DNA of 64,000 bases from Quillaja saponaria (GCA_029379385.1 CM055615.1:2170001-2234000); one strand, 5' to 3'; shown: positions 36,661 through 48,420, numbered from the stretch's first letter. Numbers and translations are program-made. The notes: generated by a model not told the origin, from the sequence alone.

Positions 36661-37513
36661 GTTCATGACTACAACAAATAGATAATGGCTTAAGGATGAC
36701 TATTGATGAAGTTCAATTGTGATTGGGAACTCTTCAATTATCATGAAGTATAAATAATTAAGGAAAGAAATAAGGTACGTAATATTTTTTGCATGTACTA
36801 GTTGAAAGAATTTGGAAAAAGAGGATAAAATATATTATAATTCTTACCCGCAATTACAAATATAGCCTATTATTTTTATTAATATTCAAATAAAATATTT
36901 TAAGTGTTTAACCGTAAGTATGAATATTATATTTTTTATTTTTCTTTTTCTCTAACTCCCAAATAAGAATTATATTATATCATTTAATTTCATCTCTCTC
37001 TCTTTTAATTCCCAAATAAGATAGAAAATAAATATAAGTTTTCTTTTACTCTACTCTATTCTCTTTTCTTTCTCAACATGTATTATTTTTCTCCTAACTT
37101 CTAAGGAGACCCTTAATATATAACCACACAAGAGGGTGTAAAAAACATATGAAATTATAATCACACAATGACATTTATTTCAACAGGGGTGCAGATGAAG
37201 CTTTAAGCTAGAAATAGGGTGTGCTCATTTCATGTCCAAGGATCAATATATTATAGGATTGGTGGATTGTTATCGACTCGAGGTCAAAGATCTTGATTTT
37301 AACAGTTGTACATTTATGACTTTGTCATGAGGTTGAAAATCAAATGGCGAAAAATAATCTACTCAATGTTAATTTGTGAACAAAGTTAAACTAGTTATGA
37401 AAATGCATAATCCTTTTTGTACATGTGTTTTGTCAATTGGCTCAAAGAGACGATTTACATGATTGCTGTCTAATTATTAAGGAACGACCTCAAAATTAAC
37501 CTCAATACATAGA
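36661..37513. other. AT-rich spacer between two transposon relics
   Basis: No coding similarity is seen. The stretch includes a CT-rich, AT-rich portion at 36.9-37.1 kb. It could be part of a decayed element, but nothing defines one. Confidence 0.4.
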
Positions 37514-38815
37514 ACTTGCCAACAGTATTTGAAGTTACAGTTGTTGTAGTTGGTGCCGAAGAAGCAAGTCAACTTAATGGAAGAGACATTATTGTTCAAA
37601 CAATAATTGAAAGACCTATGAATGTCTCAGAGTTAGCGAGTTACTATGACCCCTTCAACATCCTGTTGTTGTTGTTGTCATGTGGTACATATGGATGTGA
37701 TAAAAATACTCACAATATTAATGGTTTGAAGATTACAAGCTGTGACTATTATTTATACATGTTATAGGTACCTAGAAATATCTACCATTTGGTAATTGTA
37801 AAACAAGTTATACTAATTTAACTTGATTAATCAATTATGGCATATATTTTTCTATGAATGTTGGATGCGATATGGTATTGAGTCATTATTTCTTCAAGGG
37901 GATGTTTGTTCCAACATTATGTGGTTGATAATTATGTCAAGATGAAACACAAAAACTTAGATAGCTACGACATAATCAAAGTAATATTCGTGAAAAGATC
38001 TGACAAGAACTTCATGATGCATTAGATGCTAGCCTAAACGACGCAGGTTTGGATATTAGTTCCTTAAATATATCTACGATACTCTATTGCATTTATTCTA
38101 TGTAACTATAATTCAACTTTTATAATAAGAAACCTTGACAGCATAACAATATTGCATTCCTCTTTTGTCAGGGTTCAAATGATATGTTCTAAAAATATCA
38201 AACTGCAATGGTGTTAATTAGTTCAAAAGTTTGGAAAACCAAATCTTTTTCTCACTATGACGTGCAACTCAGTTTAGGAAGATATACAAAGCATACTTCT
38301 CTCTAATGAAGTGCCTCAAAATCGATTAGACATGCTTACAAAAGTTTTTCACTTTAATTTGAGAATTTTAAAAAGATATAGTCACTACATGAATATTGAG
38401 TGAAGTCATTGCTTATACTTATGTGATTGAGTTTCAGAAAAGAGGATTTTCTCATGCTCATATGTTGGTGATACTTGGAGAAGATGATAAGTTGAATATT
38501 CCAAATCATTATGACAGAGTTGTAAAAGCCGAAAAATCAAGCCCGATTGATTAACCTGAATTATATAATGTTTTAAAAAAATGATTCGTGGTCCATGTGG
38601 AGTACAAAATTAACTACAGTTATCCATGTACGAAGAATTGGCATTGCAAAATGAACTACCCAAAACCATTTACACAAATTTGTAAGGAAATGATTATTAC
38701 CCTATTTATCAAAGACAACATCTAGGACCCATTCAATTTGACCATCCAAAAATATAATGGTTGATAATAGTTTGGTGGTTTCATATAATACTTGGCTTCT
38801 TTTAAAATAATAGCC
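37514..38815 (+). pseudogene. Helitron helicase-like protein relic
   Basis: Translated blocks in three frames follow the order of the Helitron helicase-like N-terminal (Rep-type) region. They are PTVFEVTVVVVGAEEAS and RDIIVQ; ELASYYDPFNILLLLLSCGT; LKITSCDYYLYML; QELHDALDASLNDAGLDI; FGKPNLFLTMTCN; VPQNRLDMLTKVFHFNL; GEVIAYTYVIEFQKRGFSHA with HMLVILGEDDKLNIPNHYDR; PKPFTQ; YYPIYQRQHLG; and MVDNSLVVSYNTWLL. Stops and frameshifts separate nearly every block. The C-terminal helicase is not seen. It is an old fragment, and neither Helitron terminus could be identified. Confidence 0.8.
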
Positions 38816-40992
38816 TTATTGCAATTTTTAGAGATTTTCTATTTCTTATTACTAGCACTTTCATGCATGCTCAGAATATTTTTTTTAGTGCAAGTTCTGT
38901 AAAATTCTGTTTTTATACTAACATCACCTCACGCATTGTCACACTTGTTCATATGATTTTTTATTTTATGAAATATGTGTAAAATTCTTCTCAAGGCATA
39001 ATCTCTATCAACGTATCAAGTTATTCTCTAAGACATATTCATCTATCAACACAGGCATAAGTAGCAAGCACTATTATTTAAAATAACAAAAAAAATATCA
39101 TCTTTTAAATTTTACGCGTAGAAGTATACTTTGACAAAAACTCAACTTGCAAATAGAGAGTACCTCTTGAGAATTTTATTTTTGCATATTTCTCCTAAAA
39201 TAAAATGTATTTGAAGGGAGATCACGGGTGCTGAGGTAGAATAATAAAATTTTACATATTAAAAAAACGTACGATCAGGACGCGAGGACGTGCGAATGCA
39301 TGTTTGAAAAAACACATTTTTTTTCCCTCACTTCTGACAACCTAGCAAGGGCTGGGTTTGCGTAGTCCACTTTTATCCACATTTATGATTTCTCTTCCTA
39401 AGCTTCCTCTGCCTCTTCCTCTTTTTCATTTTTTGCTTTCATTGCTGACTTGAAATCGACGGTTCCTTCGTCGTTGAGAAGTCTTTACCTGAAAGAAATT
39501 GCCCTAGATTCCTCTCAATATTGAAGCTTGTGAGTATTTCGGTTAGTTACCCTCTCTCATTTAGCACGATCCTAATTGTATAATATGGATGTGAGTTGCA
39601 GGGTTCGTTGGTACACTTATTGTAACACTCAAAAATAGTGTCTCACTTTGATTGTGGGAAGGTGTGGCGTGGGGTGTGGGTTGTTGATTACTTGGGTCAG
39701 TTGGGCTTGGGACCTTGATTTTGATTGGAGAGTCCCAACTGGGGACGGAGGTGTTGGTCAAAATTGTTTTTTTTTCTTTTTTTACTTAAAACCAACATTA
39801 CACATTACACATTACACATCTGCATTGCTTAACTTTCTTCAGAGATTGGCCGAAAGAAATACTCTTATTTTATGTAGATTTCATAGACTACAATTCAGTT
39901 TTGAGGAACTCAAATATAGAACAGGATTGTGAGTTGTGACATATGTCTTGCACTTGACTACATGATTTATTGTGTTTCTTTTATGTTTATCATGGAATGT
40001 TGATTTACTTTTTATCTTAATATACTAACATTACGGAGATTTTCCCTAATAGTCTAAAATTTCCCCATTTTCTTTTCTTTATATAATTCTTCCTTTCTTT
40101 TTTCCCTAGTAGGCATGAATAACAGGGATCAATAGCAAAGCATGTTGTGATGTAGCAAAAGCAATTCTTCCTTTCTTTTGGTTTCCTTAGTTATAATGTA
40201 GAAATCAGTATATTTGCTGGAAAAGACTCTGCGAGATTAAAATGAAGGTGACTCAATTATGTTGAGCGTCTGGTAAATCGGATCCTCTTCCCTCTATAAA
40301 ATTGTGTGGTAACCTTGCTTAGCATCTTTCTTTTCTTTTATATAATAAGTTTATTAATTGGTGATTTTGGGAGATCTGGTTATTACATGTTCATGAGAAG
40401 CAGCATAATTTGAAACGTATTGTTTCAAATTACTAATAGCAAATGACTTGTACAATTCATTGGAAATAGGCTTGATTTTTTTCCTAATGAAAATGTCACT
40501 GAAACTGAATGAAAATATATTATGTATGATCTGGCTCCAAGACTATAGTTTTTCCAGCTCTTGTTTTGCATTACTAGTTTGAAGTTTTAGCATGTTGTTT
40601 AGTTGGCGCCTAAGTTTACTAACCACGAATCCCACAATGCAGAAAAGGAAGGAAAAACAAGTGTGCAGTGCTGGTCAAGAAGACAGAAAGATAATAAAAA
40701 ATAACAAATCTCTGTTAACAAGTGCCTCGTGACAAAGTGAAGTATGGAAATCAGATGAAATGATAATTTACTCGAAGTTATGTTACCAAAATTTTTTTTT
40801 ACATATTGATGTAATATTTATATATATTACCTAAGCTTCGTAGAAAGCATCAAGCATGTGATCTTTAGAATACCAATGAACACTCAGACCCATTTCTAAT
40901 TTTGAATTATATATGATGATCCTACCATAATTGTCTGGTGCTTGTATCTATATATTGCTATATTTCCATTGTCTTTCTAATTATTTCACTAC
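38816..40992. other. Intergenic region upstream of the TNL gene
   Basis: No gene is supported. A CT-rich stretch at 39390-39500 followed by GTGAGTATTT at 39530 looks a little like an exon and donor site, but no protein frame supports it. A plus-strand frame of 94 aa at 39648 has no recognisable domain. Confidence 0.4.
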
Positions 40993-40999
40993 TATAAAT
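40993..40999 (+). promoter_or_regulatory. Possible TATA box of the TNL gene
   Basis: TATAAAT lies 40 bases before the ATG at 41033, implying a leader of only about 10 nt if used. A second TATA-like run, TATATATTG near 40949, would give a more usual leader of about 50 nt. Which one is used cannot be decided from sequence. Confidence 0.35.
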
Positions 41000-41032
41000 C
41001 CTCCTCAAACTCTTCATATAACTATTTCTACC

Positions 41033-44000
41033 ATGACCCATCCAGATGCTTCCAATACGTCTTTCAACCATAGACGTAGTCAAGATGTATTTCTAAATTT
41101 TAGAGGTGAAGATACCCGCTATGGTTTTGCAGGCAACCTCTTCAATGCTTTACGCCAAAAGGGAATCGACACATTCATGGATGATGAGAAGCTTGAAAGA
41201 GGTGAGAAGATTTCACTGGCCCTTCTTAAAGCTATTGAGGAATCCAGGATTTGTATCGTTGTGTTCTCAGAAAACTATGCATCATCCACCTGGTGCCTTG
41301 ACGAACTTGTCAAGATCATTGAATGTACGAGAACAAAGCAACAGATGGTTTATCCGGTATTTTACAAAGTGGATCCTTCAGATGTACGACACCAGAGAGG
41401 AAATTTTGGAAAAGCCATGTATAGTCATGAAAACAAATTTAAGAATAATAAGGAGAAGGTGCTAAAATGGAGGTCTGTTCTTACTGAAGCAGCCAACTTT
41501 TCTGGATTGCATTTCAAAAATGGGTATGTACATTGGTTCTTTTTCTAACTTACTGTTTTCCTATTATCTTCTGGCAAGACGATTTTCAGGCTAGTACTGT
41601 TTAGCCAAACAAATGGAAAAGATTGTACTGATCTCCATTAATAGTTATAAATTTTAACAATCTCTATATGTGATCCATTTACAGAGCTGCTGTTATTTGG
41701 CAGGTATGAATCTACCTTTATCAATAGGATCATTGACGAGGTTTCGAGTAAATTGAATCGCACCCTTTTACATGTTGCTGATCACCCGGTTGGACTAAAA
41801 AATCGCATATCAGAAGTGAACTCACTGTTGGGAGTTAGGTCTGATGATGTTCAAATGATAGGGATTTATGGGATTGGAGGATCAGGTAAAACAACAATTG
41901 CACGAGCTGTTTATAATTTAATTGCTGATCAATTTGAAGGTATGTGTTTTCTAGCTGATGTTAGAGGAAACTCAATTAAACAAGGCTTAGCACAACTCCA
42001 AGAGGCACTTCTTTCTGAGATGCTTGGAGATAAAAGCGTCAAGCTTGGGAACATTAACAAAGGTGTCACCATAATAAAAAACAGACTCTGCCACAAAAAA
42101 GTTCTTTTAGTTCTCGATGATGTTGACAAACTGGAACAATTACAAGTATTAGCTGGAGGATGTGATTGGTTTGGTTCTGGTAGCAGAATCATTATAACAA
42201 CAAGGAACAAACGTTTGCTAACTAATCATAAGGTTGAAAACACATATCTTATGAAGCTCCTAAATGATGAAGAAGCTCTTGAATTGCTTTGTTGGTATGC
42301 CTTTAAAAGAAGCAAACCTGATGCAGGTTATGCAAAGATTTCAAATCATGTGGTCCATTATGCCAAGGGCCTGCCACTGGCTATGAAAGTAATAGGTTCT
42401 GATTTGATGGGTAAAGGAATAGATGAATGGAAATGTGCGTTAGATCAATACCAACGAATTCTTAAAGGAGATATTCTGAATGTACTTATAATAAGCTACA
42501 ATAGTTTGGAGGATATTGAGAAAAAGATTTTCCTGGACATTGCATGTTTCTTTGAAGGGGAGCCTTGGGATTATGTTGAAAAGCTCTTACATGCTTGTGG
42601 TTTCTATCCAAAACATTGGATTGGAACACTCGAAGATAAATATCTTATAGCTATTGATGAATATAATGTTGTGAGGATGCATGATCTAATTCGACAGATG
42701 GGTAGAGAAATTGTTCATCAAGAATCAGCATCAGAGCCTGGAAAGCGTAGCAGATTATGGTTTCATGAGGATGTTATCCAAGTACTAACCAAAAACATGG
42801 TAAAACTCATACCAAATTTTTGTTTCCGTTTTTATATGAGATATAAACATTAGTCTGTGACAATATTCTGCAAAATTTGTAAGCATCTTACTGTTGAATC
42901 ATTTAGTTACAATATATATATATATATTCATTGGTGCTTGCTTTAACAATTAACAGGGAACTAATAAGATTGAAGGAATAATGCTGGATTTTCCTGAGGA
43001 AAAGGAAGTGGAGTGGAATTATGAGGCCTTTGAAAAGATGAAAAATCTAAGAATACTCATCATTCGCAATGCAAATTTTTCTAGCGGCCCCATACAACTC
43101 CCCTGTAATTTAAGATTGCTGGATTGGAAGGGATTTCCGTCACCATCTTTACCAGCTTATTTTCATCCAAAGAAACTATTAGTATTGAGATTAACTCATA
43201 GTGATTTTACATTGGAACAGCCATTGAAGGTATATTTGTCATTTATACATTTTTTTTCTTCTAAAAATTAACTTGCATCTATAAATCCTCTGTTGGTAAT
43301 TGTTTCGTTGTTGTTTTATCTAGCAGAAATTTGAATGCTTGACCTGTATGGATTTAAAATGTTGTAAATTCCTAACAAAAGTACCTGACCTCTCTGGGTT
43401 CCCAAATTTAATGGAGTTGCGTCTTGATGGTTGTGAGAATTTACTTGAATTTCATGATTCCATTGGACTTCATGATAAGCTTGTGATATTGAATTCCTCT
43501 GGATGCACCAAGCTCAAGAATTTTTCAAGCTGCATGAGGATGGCTTCTCTCAAACACTTTAAGCTTAGAAACTGCTATGAACTTGAGAGGTTTCCAGATA
43601 TCTTAGGAAAGATGGAAAGTGTAATTTCCATTGATGTGGGAGGCACTGCTATAGAAGAATTGCCACTCTCATTTGGAAATCTTACAGGGCTCCGAAAGCT
43701 AATTATGTCATACTGCAAACGACTTAAGAACCTACCAACTAGCATCAAGATGTTGGAAAACCTTTATTTCCTTGACTTGGAAGGCTCTCCACAAGCAGTG
43801 CGTTCTTTTTTGTCTTCAGAGTCCATTTTGAGTTCTATTCAGCACTTAAGTTTAACGCACTTGCGTCTCCAGAATTGTGATCTATCAGATGGAGATCTTG
43901 TCATAATGTTTAGCTGCTTTCCAGCATTAAAAAATCTAAAGCTATCCGGAAACAATAATTTAGTAAAGCTGCCAACATGCATCAAAGAACTCGTCTACTT

Positions 44001-45281
44001 GGAGCGTCTTTACTTGGCTGATTGCAATTGGCTCCGAGATATTCCACCAGAGATTCCTCCAAAGTTAAAGCTCATAGATGCATTCAACTGCACATCCTTG
44101 ACTTCACAGTCATCAAGCATATTTGTGTTTCAGGTTCGGTCTATGCCTTCACTATATCTAATTGTTTATGTGTAATTGTGTTTGTCTTGTTAAAGTTAAT
44201 TACCTGACAGGGATACAAAGAGGTCAGAGACTTAGATGTCATAGTGCCTGGAACAAGGATTCCAACATGGTTCTATCACAGGAGGAAAGGAGATTCCTTG
44301 TCTTTCTGGGTTCGGGATAATTTCCCAGAAATTATTGTGGGTTTTGTTTTTGCAGTAGAGAATGCAAATCTGGGAGATTTCATTTGGGAAATCTTCTTGC
44401 ACATCAATGATCGGAAAGTATTCCAAACATCTTATGACGTTGGCACTCTTGCAAGAGCAAGCACCGATCACCTGTGGCTGTATGATCTACGGAATCATTC
44501 TCCACAAGAGGAGTGGATGGAACTTGGCACATATTTACATGGCGGTTGGAATCTTGTGAAGATTTCATTTAGATCACTAAAGTTGAAAGTAAAGTTTGTT
44601 GGAGTTCACGTATACAAGAGAGAGTCCAAGTTGGAGGATGTTCTATTCAGAAGTCCATTCAGTAATGAGGTCAAGAGTAGTTTTGAAGCTCTCAAAAATT
44701 TACTCTCCCGGGAATTTTCTCTTGTTACTTATGTTGGGGAAACCAGTAACATGGAAAAGGTATTGGATTGTTTATCCTCATTGTCTGCAGAAGATGGAAT
44801 ACCTGAGGGAACACAATCATTGATATCACAACTTAAAAGAAACTTGACTCAATGGACTTATTGCTATAATGATGCAAGGATGAAACTTGAGTCCAGTGAC
44901 CGTGACATTCTGAAATTAGAGAAACTGGAAGAGGATCTTAAAGCTAACATGTACCAGTTCAATGAAGCTGAATCTGTCCAAAATGAGTTAAGCCATCAGT
45001 TGGCGGATTTGGAGAGAAGAAAGAAAGAGCTAGAGAATGAAATTTATGTCATTAAAGCTAACATCTCTGCTTCTACAATGGATAGGGAAAGAGCTGTTGA
45101 GAAAAAGAGAGAACTCTTTAAAGAAGGAAAATTGATCAAAGCTCAAAGGGATGAAAAGAGGAACCGAGTGCTTCGATTGAGAGCTGAGCACCAATCTGCT
45201 AAGAAAACCCAATCAATTATCGAAGCTGAGTGGTCAAAGCTCCAAGAACAATTTAAGGGGAGATTGAGTTTTGGAGAGTGA
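41033..45281 (+). CDS. TIR-NBS-LRR immune receptor with C-JID and C-terminal coiled coil
   Basis: Intracellular immune receptor of the TNL class. TIR domains act as NADases once the receptor oligomerises. Exons are 41033-41523, 41704-42799, 42957-43229, 43327-44133 and 44211-45281, giving 1245 aa. The TIR domain starts at DVFLNFRGEDTR (residue 18) and has the expected catalytic Glu91 in WCLDEL. The NB-ARC shows P-loop GGSGKTT (K226), RNBS-A FEGMCFLADVRG, kinase-2 VLLVLDDVD (297-305), GSRIIITTRNKRLL, GLPL (386-389), FLDIACFFEG and MHD (489-491). LRRs span about 560-880, and the C-JID follows from about 895. Residues about 1105-1240 form a heptad-rich charged coiled coil (ELSHQLADLERRKKELENEI) that usual TNLs lack. 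Exon 4 could start at 43324 or 43327. The ATG at 41033 is chosen because it directly precedes the TIR domain. No lesion is seen. Confidence 0.92.
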
Positions 45282-45412
45282 AATATTCTACCAAGTTAGT
45301 TTTCAATTGGATGATGCACTCCCTCTTGTTCACACATTTCTCTGTTCCACTAACATTAGTATGGACAATAAAGTTAGCAATGCCATAATATTGCTTTCTG
45401 GGTTGGGAACTT

Positions 45413-45434
45413 GGGGGGGGGGGGGGGGGGGGGG
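45413..45434 (+). repeat. Homopolymer of 22 G
   Basis: Twenty-two consecutive G residues lie 132 bases after the TNL stop codon, probably within or just beyond its 3' untranslated region. Runs of G this long are rare in AT-rich plant DNA. The exact length is prone to sequencing error. Confidence 0.85.
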
Positions 45435-45824
45435 TGATTTTTTAGTTTATTATTTTGTAAATTTTCTCCTTCAGCAAAAGAATTCTATTTCCAAATTTGT
45501 TCATCTGGTCTATTATTTTAACTTGATGGAAAATTAATCATAAATTCCGAAGAACTGATTTGAGTGTTCTCTTTTGGAATAGATATTAGAATGGGGCATT
45601 GTTTCACTTGTGATGGTCCTGTTTAGTTATGGATAACATTTTCCACCAATCCTTCTATGTGCAAGATTTAAGTAAATAATGACATAATTACTACATGATA
45701 GGATCATGGGAATCATGTACAAGTTCCATTTTTTCAAGTGATATTAACTGTAGATGCAAGCAAAAGAGGAATCAGTACCAGTTAACTGATATCTTTCTTG
45801 GTTAGTTGCCGTCAATGCTGTCCA

Positions 45825-45930
45825 GCAAGCTGGTTGTGGGTTTTGTTTTGGAAGCATGCATGGGTTCTTTGGAAGATTTCTCATTCAGGGTCAGCTTGCT
45901 CATCAATGGCTGGAAAGTTTATTGAACTAA
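45825..45930 (+). pseudogene. C-JID fragment of a second TNL gene
   Basis: The + strand reads LVVGFVLEACMGSLEDFSFR and VSLLINGWKVY before a stop. This parallels IIVGFVFAVENANLGDFIWE and IFLHINDRKVF in exon 5 of the intact TNL. The DNA is also alike, for example GTGGGTTTTGTTTT and TTGCTCATCAATG against TTGCACATCAATG. No flanking LRR or TIR sequence is found, so this is an isolated remnant of a paralogous or partly duplicated TNL. Confidence 0.65.
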
Positions 45931-46164
45931 AAATTGACTTTTGAGTATTTTGCATGGAAGATGAAGGCATTAGTATTTCTTGATGCTTACAGGTATCAGC
46001 CATGTAAAGCTCCCACGGGATAGCTAGTAACTTTGTTTATGAACCCTTCACCCTGAGAAAGTTAAAAATGTGGAAATTAAGGCAATCAATAATTATGTCT
46101 AGAACTTCATCCACAAGATGACAGTCACTAAGTTCTCTCTAAAATGTTTTGCATTGGTGGTAAG

Positions 46165-46240
46165 GAAGAGGCACTCTGTATCCCAAGGATTAGATGCACA
46201 CCCGTAATACTGCTTTAAACCACAGGATGCAGATTACCTG
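46165..46240 (-). ncRNA. MIR2111: MIR2111 hairpin, copy 1 (decaying)
   Basis: On the minus strand the mature-position sequence (46236-46216) reads TAATCTGCATCCTGTGG and onward, differing from canonical miR2111 at position 15 (T for A). The opposite arm (46189-46169) would give star sequence ATCCTTGGGATACAGAGTGC. Against the mature arm this leaves about three true mismatches, where copies 2-4 have only wobbles in the corresponding part. It lies 338 bp from copy 2 and is flanked by the same GCATTGGTGG-AAGGAAGA block, so the two arose by duplication. It is probably losing function. Confidence 0.6.
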
Positions 46241-46504
46241 ATCCTAACCCAATACTGACTCTTCAAGGTGAGATTGTACCAGAGGAACTCACACAAAGAA
46301 TATCTATATTAATTTTCTTGGTAAAAAATTTCGCCTTCAAGACAGTATTTGAAAATAGACTGGTTTAATGTGTGTTTGTTATGTTTTGTTCCTAAACCTA
46401 CAACAACAGCAGTGGCCTGAAAATTATGAAACTAAAGAATAAGATGGAATATATGAACAAGAAAAAAAATGTTTCCTTTTAGAATAGTTTGCATTGGTGG
46501 CAAG

Positions 46505-46580
46505 GAAGACGTAATCTGCATCCCAAGGATTAGATTCAACAAGAAAATTGTTCTAAACCTCAGGATGCAGATTACCCGAT
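46505..46580 (-). ncRNA. MIR2111: MIR2111 hairpin, copy 2
   Basis: The minus-strand mature sequence (46574-46554) is identical to miR2111 as I know it, beginning TAATCTGCATCCTGAGG. The star arm (46530-46510) reads ATCCTTGGGATGCAGATTAC and pairs throughout the core with two G-U wobbles, leaving a short loop of 23 nt. miR2111 is induced by phosphate starvation and, in legumes, moves from shoot to root to repress TML F-box kelch mRNAs. Flanks outside the duplex (TGGGTCAGGATCGGG against GTCTTCC) extend the stem a little. Confidence 0.88.
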
Positions 46581-46599
46581 CCTGACCCAGTAGTGACTC

Positions 46600-48235
46600 T
46601 TTCATGGAAGGGATTGAATCAGTGGAAGTGAAAAGAGAACACTGATAGGTAACTGATAGTTAGAAGGTTCATAGAAGGCAGTGCTGATTGGAATTTACAA
46701 GGATTGTATTGTTTTAAATAGGCATTGGTAGTGCGAAGCCACATACAAATTGGCCCCACTCAAATTTTAAAAAAGTATAGGATATGTATAATATTTTTAT
46801 ATTTTAGTTCTTTAAAATATTTATTGATCTCAGAGAAAAATAATAAATATGGGTAAGTATATATGCGTGGCTTCAATGATGAACTGACGGGGTTTACTGG
46901 TGAGATTAGATGGAGAACAATAATTGACCAGAAAAATGGTCCTCTACTATGTACATCATTATTTTGTGTATTTGCTAATAAAATTGGGATTCCATATCTT
47001 TCAAATCTAGTTATGGAATACTATTCTTATGGTCCTAGATCAGTACAAGCATGATTTTTAACAAAAATAAATAAAAAAAATACCAGTAGATAGTGCACCA
47101 GAATATCATGTATACGTAGCAATGCAGATATATTCTATCTATGAATCCATTGATACGGCAAGCCACAAGTGTTGCCAAGAAGCTCTTGGCATGCAGTCCC
47201 TTGTGGCTCTATATCCATAGCATATATTCCTCTGCGGGAAACAGAAAGTGCAAACATAGCAATATGAATCATATGATTCAATTTTTCATGCTTGGCCACC
47301 TCAAAGATCATAGCAGAACAAAAGCATGCATGTCCTTTTCCCTTGAGTAACTTACATCACCATGACGTGCGTTTCTGTCAATTAATGATTGTATTAAAGA
47401 TACATATATATGCCCCTGAAAATGCCCATATTGGTCTTTGGGAATCTTAGCTACAAAGATAACTGTCTTTGATCGTTTGCTATAATATGCATGTCACTGA
47501 CTAGGATAAGCACCATAGACTAGTTAGATTAACAATGTATTGAACTTTTCAATAACAACAATTTGAAATAAAAATCAACTTCCAAGAGTTGCAAGAGTTA
47601 GTCTAACATATCTTCAAGATGTACTTGCAAACTATCTAGCCTTGCTGTATGATGGGGGACATTAAGGTGCTTTTTGAATGGCCAGAGGAATAGAATGTGC
47701 TATTGAAAAATTAAAGCCAGTGGGGAGTGGGGAGTGGGGAGTGGGGAGTGGGGAGTGGGGACCTCAAACAAGATACAACATGTAAATGTGGCTCCCTTTC
47801 CTTTCCAGTTCATAATCATCTTTTGGAGGGAGAGAGCTTCAGAATTCCACATGAATAGTTGTAATAAGAAAGCTTAAAGATTCTCAGATTAGAACGGTAA
47901 GCTTTGAGCTGGCTGAAACAATACGATATTTATAAAGACATGAATATATGATGTGTGATTTTGTTGTTGTTATTTACTACAATATTGTTAGGATAATTTG
48001 GAAAGAATCTTTCTATTCTGGGCGAAGATCTAAAACCTTTTGTATAAAGCAGTCAAGAAAAACGAACATCAATGTCTTTGAAAAGCTGATGTCTCTACCC
48101 ATACCATTGGTTAGAGAAGCATTTATGATTCTTGATTAAAGCACCTTATCATGGCTTTATGGACCCCTGTAACCTGCTCAAAGAATAAATAGTTAATTAC
48201 TTTAAGTACCATTATAAATTTATGTCATTATGCAA
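46600..48235. other. Spacer between the two MIR2111 pairs
   Basis: This 1.6-kb stretch separates the minus-strand hairpins from the plus-strand hairpins, so it is where divergent primary-transcript promoters would be expected. It contains the AGTGGGG array at 47719. Small open frames (62-69 aa) show no known domain. Confidence 0.5.
47719..47760 (+). repeat. (AGTGGGG)6 microsatellite
   Basis: Six perfect heptamers. Each unit has a run of four G, so the + strand could form a G-quadruplex. It sits in the spacer between the MIR2111 pairs, about 620 bases before copy 3. Confidence 0.95.
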
Positions 48236-48327
48236 CAGTTCCTGCTACAAACCACCTAATTATCAAAATATGTTCCAGATCTGTCTTCTACTACCATATA
48301 TTCAATCCCTTCTTGGGAGTCACTGTT

Positions 48328-48420
48328 GGGTCAGGAACGGATAATCTGCATCCTGAGGTTTAGATCAATATTATTGTTGATTCTAGTCCTTGGGATGCAG
48401 ATTATCTCTTCCTCACTCCA
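48328..48420 (+). ncRNA. MIR2111: MIR2111 hairpin, copy 3
   Basis: The mature sequence occupies 48342-48362 on the 5' arm (TAATCTGCATCCTGAGG and onward) and the star occupies 48386-48406 (GTCCTTGGGATGCAGATTAT and one more base). The core duplex is fully paired with two G-U wobbles, and the star leaves a 2-nt 3' overhang, as expected of DCL1 products. The loop is 23 nt. The lower stem continues with AGGAA against TTCC and GGGTCA-type pairing. The mature sequence is identical to copies 2 and 4. Identity rests on my memory of the family sequence together with hairpin geometry. Confidence 0.92.

Larger units (their letters stand above)
45282..46140. other. TNL 3' flank
   Basis: This holds the TNL 3' untranslated region, the G homopolymer and the C-JID relic listed separately. 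Nothing else is recognised. Confidence 0.5.

Noticed and set aside
39648..39932. 94-aa plus-strand frame with Gly/Trp-rich start
   Set aside because: It has no recognisable domain, crosses a poly-T run and has no clear gene context. A CT-rich leader and GT site nearby are too weak to call an exon.
40931..41032. N-terminal extension of the TNL first exon
   Set aside because: It would need a non-ATG start, and the extra residues are not TIR-like. The ATG at 41033 fits the normal TNL start.
45830..48340. PHR1-binding (GNATATNC) sites that would explain phosphate control of MIR2111
   Set aside because: The ATAT-containing candidates I inspected each lacked the required G or C, so none is claimed. 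A systematic motif scan was not possible.
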